Source: SZUA-521 sp041738285 (GTDB taxonomy: Bacteria > Pseudomonadota > Gammaproteobacteria > Pseudomonadales > Azotimanducaceae). Taken from it: a DNA stretch of 32,757 nucleotides. Made by a program: the position numbers and the translations under genes. Of this stretch, positions 1-6,476 are shown in pieces (positions within the stretch are counted from its first letter, which is position 1; each line of letters opens with the position of its first letter). The stretch is from contig JBGSQB010000099.1 in the NCBI GenBank assembly GCA_041738285.1, forward strand, positions 1 to 32,757, written 5' to 3'. The notes below the pieces were generated by a model that was not told the DNA's origin, did no database searches, and worked only from the letters and a program-made list of their open reading frames with translations.

Positions 1-738
1 CGCCTTCATCTGTTCCATCGGCACTGCCATACCGTCGTCGATGCGCACCACATCGTTGCTCGCCGGTTCGGCCGCCAATCGCAACGCCTCCGCCAGCGCG
101 AACGCACTCATGGCGACGAGCACGAACGAGATGCCGTCGAGCAGGTCGTTGGCGCCGAAGGTGAAGCGCGGCGTGCCGGAGCCTTGATCCGTCCCAATCG
201 TCGCGAGCATCAGCCCCAGCACCGCGGTGATGAGGCTCTTCAGCACCGCGCCCCGGCTCGCAAACACGGCAACGCTGAGGAGCGCGAGGGTCACCAGCAG
301 CATGTACTCGGGCGATTGAAAGTGCAGCGCTACGCTTGCCAGCGATCCGGCGGCGAACACGAGCAACAACGTGCCAATGGTTCCACCCGCGAACGACGCC
401 CACGCGGCGATCGCGAGCGCGCGACCAGCACGGCCTTGACGCGCCATCGGATAACCATCGAAGGAGGTAGCGACAGTACTCGCAACACCCGGTGCATTGA
501 TCAGAATCGACGACGTCGACCCACCGTACACGGCGCCGTAGTAGACACCGGCCATCATGATCAGACCGCTGGCCGGGTCGAGCCCCCATGCCAGGGGAAT
601 CATCAGCGCAATTGCGGTGATCGGACCCAGTCCAGGTAGCATCCCGATCACAGTGCCGACCAGGCAGCCGAGCGCGACCCAACCGAGATTCTCTGGGTTC
701 ATCGCGGTGGCGAGGCCGATTGAGATGCCGTCCCACAT
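1..738 (-). CDS. tctA: Tripartite tricarboxylate transporter large permease TctA (partial, N-terminal half)
   Basis: Reading the minus strand from ATG at 738 gives 246 codons open to the window edge, so the C-terminal half lies outside. TctA is the large (about 500 residue, roughly 12-helix) inner-membrane permease of TTT systems, which import carboxylates delivered by a periplasmic TctC protein. The sequence begins MWDGISIGLATAMNPENLGW and contains the family hallmarks VGTVIGMLPGLGPITAIAL and YYGAVYGGSTSSILINAPG, with several long hydrophobic stretches. It starts two bases after the tctB stop and is the last visible gene of the SMP-30-tctC-tctB-tctA operon. The family call is firm. The substrate is unknown, because TTT systems transport many different acids. 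Confidence 0.93.
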   Translation of the reverse strand, partial: MWDGISIGLATAMNPENLGWVALGCLVGTVIGMLPGLGPITAIALMIPLAWGLDPASGLIMMAGVYYGAVYGGSTSSILINAPGVASTVATSFDGYPMARQGRAGRALAIAAWASFAGGTIGTLLLVFAAGSLASVALHFQSPEYMLLVTLALLSVAVFASRGAVLKSLITAVLGLMLATIGTDQGSGTPRFTFGANDLLDGISFVLVAMSAFALAEALRLAAEPASNDVVRIDDGMAVPMEQMKA

Positions 739-740
739 AC

Positions 741-1160
741 TCACTGCCACCACCGTCCGTCGGGCAAATACAACTCGAGACTCTCGGTCAGCAACCAACC
801 TGCGACCGCAACGGCGCAGGGAACAACCGCGATCATCACCGCTCTGCGCTCACCCATGATCCAGAGCGATGGCCCAAGCAGTGTTGGCACTGCGAGCCAC
901 AGCGACGTGCGTGGCACCAGATAGGCGAACAACAACATCACGGCCACAAGCGCGAGTGGCCGCGCGAGCGGGCCGTGGATGACGCGGGCCGCTGGCGCGA
1001 CCGACATCCACGCGAGCGTCAGCAGCATGAGCGCAACGGCATAGATCGTCGGCAGCGTGCGCGCGTTGATGGTCTCGGATGCCAGCCAGTCGTCGAGCGG
1101 AATCGTACGTGCGGCAAACAGATACGCGGCACCCACCGCGAGCAGGACGATGCCGAGCAT
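741..1160 (-). CDS. tctB: Tripartite tricarboxylate transporter small permease TctB
   Basis: A small hydrophobic protein of 139 residues if it starts at the ATG at 1160 (MLGIVLLAVGAAYLFAAR). That start lies just downstream of the tctC stop at 1172. The reading frame continues upstream into tctC, but the upstream part is charged and lacks membrane character, so I reject the longer form. About four membrane helices are visible, which is the usual architecture and size of TctB, the small membrane subunit paired with TctA. TctB sequences are poorly conserved, so the call rests largely on position between tctC and tctA and on the helix pattern. It is probably translationally coupled to both neighbours. 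Confidence 0.82.
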   Translation of the reverse strand: MLGIVLLAVGAAYLFAARTIPLDDWLASETINARTLPTIYAVALMLLTLAWMSVAPAARVIHGPLARPLALVAVMLLFAYLVPRTSLWLAVPTLLGPSLWIMGERRAVMIAVVPCAVAVAGWLLTESLELYLPDGRWWQ

Positions 1161-1171
1161 GCGCGTGGCGA

Positions 1172-2134
1172 TCAGTTGAGGAACCCCAGATCTCTCAACG
1201 CTACTTCGAGTCGAGCGCTTTCCGCATCGAGAAACTGCGCGAACGCGGGACCAGCAATGAACTGCGATGCCCAGCCATGACGCTCGAGAGTCTCTGTCCA
1301 TTGCGCCGATCGTGTGAGCACCGTCAACCGCTCGATGTGCGCTGCAATCGCATCGGCTGCCAATCCAGGTGGCGCGAACACGCCGCGCCAGTTTGCCATG
1401 ACAACGTCGAAGCCGAGTTCTTCGAATGTCGGTACATCGGGTAACGCTGGCAATCGCGAAGGGGCGCTGACGGCCAGCACACGAAAGTCGCCTGAACGCA
1501 CGAAGCTCATGGTTTCACCAACGCCCGAACTCAACACATCGATCTCGTGTCCCAGCAGAGCAATCGCTGCCTTGCCGCCACCATCGTAGGGCAGATAGCG
1601 GACCGCGCGCGGGCTCACGCCGGCGCTGGCAGCGGCCATTGCAAGTACCACATGATCCAGACTGCCACGCACCGAACCACCCCCGAAGTTCAGCTGGCGC
1701 AGGTTGTCCGGTGTCGGTGCGACCACATCGGCCCAGGTCTGCCAGGCGCTATCAGCGCGCACGACAAGCGCGCCGTAGTCAGCAATCAACGCAGCGATTG
1801 GCGTCAGATCTTCGTGACCGTGCGGAAACAGACCCTGCAGGCTTCTAATCACCAACGGCGTCGAATTCACCAAGAGCGCATCGGTGCGGGTGGGCGCCAA
1901 ACGCACGAACACGCTCATGGCACGTCCGCCCCCGCCGCCCGTTACGTTCTCGTACGATACCGAACGTGCGAGGTTCAATCGCATGAGATCGGCACCCATC
2001 GTTCGCGCGGTGCCGTCGAGTCCGCCGCCTGCGCCGGCGGGAATGACGAAGTGCAGATCACTCGCGCCGACCGAGCTGCAGAGCGTGAATGCCAGCACAA
2101 GCGCAGCATGTCGTATCACCGAGGCGTGGCTCAT
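1172..2134 (-). CDS. tctC: Periplasmic tripartite tricarboxylate transporter solute-binding protein (TctC/Bug family)
   Basis: A 320-residue protein with a cleavable signal peptide (hydrophobic core ALVLAFTLCSSVGA, cleavage likely near residue 24). The mature part shows the Bug/TctC pattern: an early HFVIPAGAGGGLDGTAR ligand-loop segment, LTPIAALIADYGALVV, NFGGGSVRGSLDH, a GE(I/M)D-like segment HEIDVLSSGVGE, and LPDVPTFEELGFDVVMANWRG. It would capture a carboxylate in the periplasm and hand it to TctAB. Its ATG overlaps the stop of the SMP-30 gene by four bases (ATGA), which indicates tight coupling. Bug proteins are often orphans in betaproteobacteria; here the full transporter set is adjacent. 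The ligand cannot be read from the sequence, though the lactonase neighbour points to a sugar acid or lactone-derived acid. Confidence 0.92.
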   Translation of the reverse strand: MSHASVIRHAALVLAFTLCSSVGASDLHFVIPAGAGGGLDGTARTMGADLMRLNLARSVSYENVTGGGGGRAMSVFVRLAPTRTDALLVNSTPLVIRSLQGLFPHGHEDLTPIAALIADYGALVVRADSAWQTWADVVAPTPDNLRQLNFGGGSVRGSLDHVVLAMAAASAGVSPRAVRYLPYDGGGKAAIALLGHEIDVLSSGVGETMSFVRSGDFRVLAVSAPSRLPALPDVPTFEELGFDVVMANWRGVFAPPGLAADAIAAHIERLTVLTRSAQWTETLERHGWASQFIAGPAFAQFLDAESARLEVALRDLGFLN

Positions 2135-3033
2135 CGCGTGGGCGCGAAATTGAGTGGCAATCCTGCAACGGGCCAGGGCTGGCTCACGAGTTGACCGGTG
2201 CTCGACAGCGTGACAAAAGCAGTCTTGCCGTCGGGCCCGCCGAAACAGATATTGGTTGTCAGCGGATCAGGCATCGGTACGAAGCGAACCGGTCCACCTG
2301 CAGGCGGCACGACAGAGATGCCGCCTTGAATCAGCGTGGCCACACAAACATTGCCGTCACCATCTACCGCGAGGGAGTCGTAGAGGTAGTAGCCGTCGAT
2401 TGCGGGCAGCAATCGACGCTCGCGTGATACCTCGCCGGGCGCGACAACGGGATATGCCCATAGCCGTCCGGTAGTGGTTTCAGCGACATACAACTGCCCT
2501 TCGTCGGCGGACAATCCGATGCCGTTGGGGCCTTCGAGCGGAAAGATCACTTCGCGAATCGTGCTGCCGTCGGCACGTGCGTAGTACACGCCGGTGCGAT
2601 CGCGATCACGGCTTCGCGTCTTGCCATGATCGGTGAACCAGAAGCCCCCCTGTCGATCGAACACGAGATCGTTCGGACCGCGCAGCAGCCGCCCATCACA
2701 GGACTCGTAGAGCGTCTCGACGCGACCGCTTGCGAGGTCGACGCGCTGAATGCGACCGCCGCGGTAGTCGGGTGGCTGCTCGCCGGGATACAAACGGCCG
2801 TTGTGCTCGACCCATGCGAAGCCGCCGTTGTTGCATATGTAACAATGACCGTCCGGTCCGAGTGCGGCGCCGTTGGGACCACCACCGAGTTCCGCCACAA
2901 TCGAGACTCGGCCATCCGGTGCGACGCGCGACAACGTGCCTCGCGCAATTTCGACTAGCAGCACATCGCCACTCGGCATCGCGATCGGGCCTTCGGGAAA
3001 CTTCAATCCCTCGGCAACGACAGTGTGGGTCAT
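2131..3033 (-). CDS. SMP-30/gluconolactonase/LRE family protein
   Basis: A 300-residue six-bladed beta-propeller protein of the SMP-30/gluconolactonase family, metal-dependent enzymes that open sugar-acid or related lactones. Visible signatures are LKFPEGP near residue 14 (metal-ligand Glu), GGGPNGAALGPDGHCYICNN, GPNDLVFDRQGGFWFTDHGK (metal-site Asn), LEGPNGIGLSADEGQLYVAE and YDSLAVDGDGNVCVATL (catalytic Asp region). The start is supported by an AGGGGAA ribosome-binding site about ten bases upstream. No signal peptide is seen, so it is probably cytosolic. It is the first gene of the operon with tctCBA, which suggests the transported solute is a lactone or is converted through one. The exact substrate is not predictable. 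Confidence 0.9.
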   Translation of the reverse strand: MTHTVVAEGLKFPEGPIAMPSGDVLLVEIARGTLSRVAPDGRVSIVAELGGGPNGAALGPDGHCYICNNGGFAWVEHNGRLYPGEQPPDYRGGRIQRVDLASGRVETLYESCDGRLLRGPNDLVFDRQGGFWFTDHGKTRSRDRDRTGVYYARADGSTIREVIFPLEGPNGIGLSADEGQLYVAETTTGRLWAYPVVAPGEVSRERRLLPAIDGYYLYDSLAVDGDGNVCVATLIQGGISVVPPAGGPVRFVPMPDPLTTNICFGGPDGKTAFVTLSSTGQLVSQPWPVAGLPLNFAPTR

Positions 3034-3055
3034 GTGTCTTGTTCCCCTGGTTGGT

Positions 3056-3074
3056 GCACCTTGATGTAAGGTGC
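3056..3074. promoter_or_regulatory. Perfect 7-bp inverted repeat in divergent promoter gap (operator candidate)
   Basis: GCACCTT, a 5-base spacer (gatgt), then AAGGTGC. It sits in the 65-base gap between the divergent SMP-30/tct operon and the dipeptidase gene. The position suits a dimeric repressor controlling one or both transcripts, but no regulator gene is adjacent. This is inference from symmetry and location only. Confidence 0.4.
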
Positions 3075-3098
3075 GTATCGATCATTGACGGAGCGATC

Positions 3099-4325
3099 AT
3101 GCCAGACAACGACCATGCACCGCGCACTGCCGCGGCGTTGGTGATCCTGGGCGTTGCGTTGTTTGCCGTAGGCTGCAGCACGCGGCAACCGCTGACAGCA
3201 ACGTCGATCCTAAGCGATACAATCCTGATCGATACCCACATCGACGCGCCGTTTCGCATCGAACGCGGCGGAGTCGCGCCTGGTGCCGGGCAGTTCGACA
3301 TCGAGCGAGCCCTTGCCGGCGGTCTATCGACAGCGTTCATGTCGATCTTCATTCCGGCGTCCGTCGACGCTGCCGGCGGTGGCGCCGAGTTGGCTGATCG
3401 GCTGATCGATCACGTGCAGGCCATGATCGATGCCGCGCCCGACCTTGCAGGCTTTGCCACCTGCGTCGCTGATGTACGCGCACACAAGGCAGCAGGGCGT
3501 GTCGGTCTCGCGCTCGGGATGGAAAATGGCGGACCACTTGCGGGCAATGACCGTGCGCTCGACCACTTTGTCGAAAGGGGCGTCCGCTACGTAACGCTCG
3601 CCCATGGCAAGGCCAATGCGTTTTCCGACTCCTCCTACGACCGCGAACGTCCATGGAGTGGTCTTTCGCCAGCCGGACAGGAACTGGTGAAACGACTGAA
3701 TCGTGCAGGCGTGATGGTCGACATCTCGCACCTGTCGGACGAAGCTGCGCGGGACGTGCTCGCGGAGTCGGCCGTTCCAGTCGTCGCTACGCATTCAGCC
3801 GCGCGTCACTTCACGCCGGGCTTTGAGCGCAATCTCGATGACGCGCTGATCCGGGCACTCGCCGCAGCCGGTGGCGTGGTCCAGATCAACTTTGGCAGCA
3901 GCTTCATCAGCGCCGATGCTCGAGCTTGGCAGGCCCGCTTCGAAGAGGTTATGGGTCGCTTCCTGGCGGAAACGAAGGCCACCTTCGACTCGAGCGAGGC
4001 CACCGCGTTTCGCGCGCAATATGTGGCGGCGCACCCACTTCCACGCGCCGAACTGTCGGTTGTGATCGATCACATCGATCACGTGGTCGCGCTCGTCGGC
4101 ATCGACCATGTGGGCCTGGGTTCCGATTTCGACGGCGTCGGTGACACGTTGCCTCGCGGCCTCGAGGACGTTTCGAAGTACCCCAATCTCGTCACCGGCC
4201 TCATCGGACGCGGGTATGACCGGCGCGACATAGCAGCCGTGCTCGGTGGCAACCTCCTGCGCGTATGGCAAGCTGCCGAGGACTACGCAGCACGACATGG
4301 GACACCTGCACAATGCGCGCTCTGA
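3099..4325 (+). CDS. Membrane dipeptidase (peptidase M19, renal dipeptidase family), lipoprotein
   Basis: A 408-residue zinc dipeptidase of the amidohydrolase fold, probably anchored to the membrane on the periplasmic side. The start at 3099 is supported by ACGGAG a few bases upstream. The frame stays open further upstream, but that part runs antisense to the SMP-30 gene and is not credible. The N-terminus has a hydrophobic stretch ending FAVGC (lipid Cys about residue 26, slightly degenerate lipobox). Metal-site motifs are DTHIDAP (H47, D49), LGMENGGP (bridging Glu), THSAARH and the late GLGSDFDGV. Family members cleave dipeptides, D-containing or dehydro-dipeptides, or beta-lactam-like bonds; the substrate here is open. 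It overlaps the downstream BON gene by 13 bases. Confidence 0.93.
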   Translation: MPDNDHAPRTAAALVILGVALFAVGCSTRQPLTATSILSDTILIDTHIDAPFRIERGGVAPGAGQFDIERALAGGLSTAFMSIFIPASVDAAGGGAELADRLIDHVQAMIDAAPDLAGFATCVADVRAHKAAGRVGLALGMENGGPLAGNDRALDHFVERGVRYVTLAHGKANAFSDSSYDRERPWSGLSPAGQELVKRLNRAGVMVDISHLSDEAARDVLAESAVPVVATHSAARHFTPGFERNLDDALIRALAAAGGVVQINFGSSFISADARAWQARFEEVMGRFLAETKATFDSSEATAFRAQYVAAHPLPRAELSVVIDHIDHVVALVGIDHVGLGSDFDGVGDTLPRGLEDVSKYPNLVTGLIGRGYDRRDIAAVLGGNLLRVWQAAEDYAARHGTPAQCAL

Positions 4326-4630
4326 TCGCTGCCCTGTCACTCGCACTGGTGATGGGATGCGCCGGCTATCAGCGCGACTCGGGCCAACGCACGGTCGGTG
4401 AATGGACCGACGACGCGGCCATCCTGAGCGTGGTCAAAGCGCGGCTGCTAGCCGACGAAACCGTCAAGAGCCTGCACCTGAGCGCCCAGGTGAATCGGGG
4501 CGTGGTGACTCTGTTCGGCTCGGTCGCGACCGCCGCAGAACGTGACCATGTCATTGCATTGGCGCGGGCGGTGCGCGGCGTGAGCGATGTGGTCGACCGG
4601 ATTGTGGTCGTTCCCTCATCTGCTCAATAA
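4313..4630 (+). CDS. Small BON-domain lipoprotein (OsmY-like)
   Basis: A 105-residue protein starting MRALIAALSLALVMGCAGYQ, with a clear lipoprotein signal (lipobox VMGC, Cys16), so it should be attached to the outer membrane or periplasmic leaflet. The mature part is a single BON domain of about 70 residues (DAAILSVVKARLLADETVKS, then GVVTLFGSVATAAERDHV). BON domains bind phospholipid or stabilise envelope complexes, as in OsmY and DolP, which carry two copies; this protein has only one. The start lies inside the end of the dipeptidase gene, so the two are co-transcribed. A role in envelope stress is an inference from the family. Confidence 0.85.
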   Translation: MRALIAALSLALVMGCAGYQRDSGQRTVGEWTDDAAILSVVKARLLADETVKSLHLSAQVNRGVVTLFGSVATAAERDHVIALARAVRGVSDVVDRIVVVPSSAQ

Positions 4631-4833
4631 CTGACCAGCTTATGCACAGGCGGCGATTTTCTGGCGGCGGGTCTGATCCCGCATATTGTGCTTTATAAAA
4701 CTACTGTAACATATTGTTTTATATTGATTAATTCATCCGATTTACTCATTCCGATCCCTGCGCCGAACGGCGCTCCACCGGGCAGCGGAATCTATACACA
4801 GACTTATCCACAGGGATTTCCGAGGCCAACGTG
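4631..4833. other. Non-coding gap with DnaA-box cluster and AT-rich block (oriC-like candidate)
   Basis: This 203-base gap lies between two convergent genes. It holds two perfect matches to the DnaA box consensus TTATNCACA, TTATGCACA at 4640-4648 and TTATCCACA at 4804-4812, plus a one-mismatch copy CTATACACA at 4792-4800. All three are on the plus strand, and the last two start 12 bases apart. Between them, about 4682-4750, is a strongly AT-rich stretch that stands out in GC-rich surroundings and could be an unwinding element. A GCGCC/GGCGC hairpin (4760-4773) and two GATC sites are also present. This is how origins and DnaA-binding regulatory loci look. The gap could instead be a DnaA titration site, and no dnaA, rpmH or parA is in view. 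Confidence 0.5.
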
Positions 4834-5742
4834 TCACTCAACCCAGTTGCGGACCGGCAGAAAGCGCTCGTATAGCGCCGCCTCCGGTGTGCCCGGGTCC
4901 GGCTGATAGTCGTAGCGCCAGGCGGCGAGCGGCGGCAGCGATGCCAGCACCGATTCCACGCGGCGTCCCGACTGCAGGCCATAACGGGTGCCACGGTCGA
5001 TCGCCAGGTTGAACTCTGCATACCGACCGCGCCGGTACAACTGGAAGTCGCGTTCGCGTTCGCCCCATGCGATGGCCTTGCGCCGCTCGAAGATGGGGCC
5101 GTATGCAGGCAGAAAGTGATCCCCGATCGAACGGACGAATCGGAAACTCGATTCGAACCCACCATGATCCCAGTCATCGAAGAAGACGCCGCCGATGCCC
5201 CGCGCTTCATGGCGATGCGACAGCACGAAGTAGGCATCGCACGCCTGCTTCAAGGACGGATAGACATCCGCGCCGAATGGATCGCACGCTGCTTTGGCCT
5301 GCTGGTGCCAGTGCACGCAATCTTCCTCGAATCCGTAGTAGGGCGTCAGATCGAAGCCGCCGCCAAAGTACCAGACGGGCTCGTCTGCCTCGACGAAAAA
5401 GATCCTCAGGTTCATGTGCGTGGTGGGCACATAGGGATTGCGCGGATGCACGATCAGCGAAATGGCCGCCGCCTGAAAGCCGTGGCCCGCCAGGTGTGGG
5501 TTGCGCTCTGTCGCCGCCGGTGGGAGCGATCGGCCGATGCTGTGCGTGAACTGAACCGCGGCTTTTTCGATGTGCGCGCCCTGTTCGAGCACGCGCGGCC
5601 GCGTCCGGCCACCGTCCGGCGCAGGCAATTCCGTGCGGCTGAACATGGCCTGCCCATCGAGGCGCTCGAGCGCCGCACAGATGGCATCCTGCAACTGCAT
5701 GAAATAGTCGCGCGGCGCTTCGATGTTCGGATCTGTCTTCAT
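4834..5742 (-). CDS. hemF: Oxygen-dependent coproporphyrinogen III oxidase
   Basis: A 302-residue enzyme from the ATG at 5742 (MKTDPNIEAPRDYFMQLQ). A longer frame starts 12 codons upstream but adds unusual residues, and family members are about 300 long. It carries out the aerobic oxidative decarboxylation of coproporphyrinogen III to protoporphyrinogen IX in haem synthesis, in the cytosol. Hallmarks in order: HPRNPYVPTTHMNLR, WYFGGGFDLTPYYGFEEDC, CDAYFVLSHRHEARGIGGVF, RRGRYAEFNLAIDRGTRYG and LASLPPLAAWRYDY. The conserved His and Asp of the active-site segments are present. It is a single-gene unit, divergent from the phosphopantetheinyl transferase, with its 3' end facing the DnaA-box gap. 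An aerobic lifestyle follows from this enzyme. Confidence 0.97.
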   Translation of the reverse strand: MKTDPNIEAPRDYFMQLQDAICAALERLDGQAMFSRTELPAPDGGRTRPRVLEQGAHIEKAAVQFTHSIGRSLPPAATERNPHLAGHGFQAAAISLIVHPRNPYVPTTHMNLRIFFVEADEPVWYFGGGFDLTPYYGFEEDCVHWHQQAKAACDPFGADVYPSLKQACDAYFVLSHRHEARGIGGVFFDDWDHGGFESSFRFVRSIGDHFLPAYGPIFERRKAIAWGERERDFQLYRRGRYAEFNLAIDRGTRYGLQSGRRVESVLASLPPLAAWRYDYQPDPGTPEAALYERFLPVRNWVE

Positions 5743-5796
5743 GCGCCCATTATGCCCGGTTGGGCACCGCGCGATCACGTGGTAGCGTCTGCGCGC

Positions 5797-6435
5797 ATGC
5801 CCTCTTTCACCTTTCCTGGCGCACCGGACGTGGCTGTCGAACTACTGCCGGTTGCCGATCGTCTGGAAGCGCTGTTTCCCGAGGAACGTGCGCTCGTTGA
5901 TCGCGCAACGTCAAAGCGTCAACGGGAATTCGCGAGCGGGCGCGTGGCAGCACACGCCGTGATGAGGCATCGGCAGTTGTCACCGGTCGCCGTGCTGCGC
6001 AGAGATCGAGCACCTCAGTGGCCGCCAGGATTCGTCGGCAGTATTGCGCACAGCCGTCATTGGGCAATGGCGACGCTGATGCCAAATGAAGAAGTGTCCG
6101 GCATCGGTCTGGACCTCGAGTCCCACGATCGAATGAAGGCGTCGCTGCTGCACATGGTGCTCACCCAGCACGAGCAAAGCGTCATGACGGCCGCCTCGGG
6201 AACGATCGATCTGCAGGCGGCGCTGGCAGTCTTCAGCGCGAAGGAGTCCGTGTACAAGGCCCTCAACCCGCTGGTGGATGTCTTCATTGGTCTGCGTGAG
6301 GTGGAGGTGGAGATCTCAGGCGCGGGGTTCCGCGTCCGCTACGTCGGGGGCAAGGGACTCGAACTCATGGAGCGCGGGGAAGGGCACATTGCCTGGCACG
6401 CGGATTTCGTCGCCACGCTGTTTGTGCTGCGATGA
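5797..6435 (+). CDS. 4'-phosphopantetheinyl transferase superfamily protein (Sfp/EntD type)
   Basis: A 212-residue transferase that would load the 4'-phosphopantetheine arm of CoA onto carrier-protein serines. The chosen ATG at 5797 gives a family-typical length; the open frame further upstream runs antisense through hemF. Motifs are FASGRVAAHAVMR (45-57), GFVGSIAHSRHWAMA (78-92), the Mg/CoA motif GIGLDLE (102-108, Asp106 and Glu108) and FSAKESVYKAL (146-156, with the conserved K/E pair). The arrangement is closest to EntD-like enzymes. No polyketide or non-ribosomal synthetase is in the window, so its carrier protein must be elsewhere. It precedes the HMG-CoA-synthase-like gene by 41 bases on the same strand, and may or may not be co-transcribed. 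Confidence 0.9.
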   Translation: MPSFTFPGAPDVAVELLPVADRLEALFPEERALVDRATSKRQREFASGRVAAHAVMRHRQLSPVAVLRRDRAPQWPPGFVGSIAHSRHWAMATLMPNEEVSGIGLDLESHDRMKASLLHMVLTQHEQSVMTAASGTIDLQAALAVFSAKESVYKALNPLVDVFIGLREVEVEISGAGFRVRYVGGKGLELMERGEGHIAWHADFVATLFVLR

Positions 6436-6476
6436 CTTAATATTCCCGCTGAATTCGATCTCGGAGTATTTCGAAC

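Noticed and set aside
2730..3098. Upstream extension of the dipeptidase reading frame
   Set aside because: It overlaps the SMP-30 gene antisense and is Arg-rich. The ATG at 3099 has a good ribosome-binding site and a signal peptide.
4760..4773. GCGCC-gaac-GGCGC hairpin as a terminator for hemF or the BON gene
   Set aside because: The stem is only five pairs and no T run follows on either strand.
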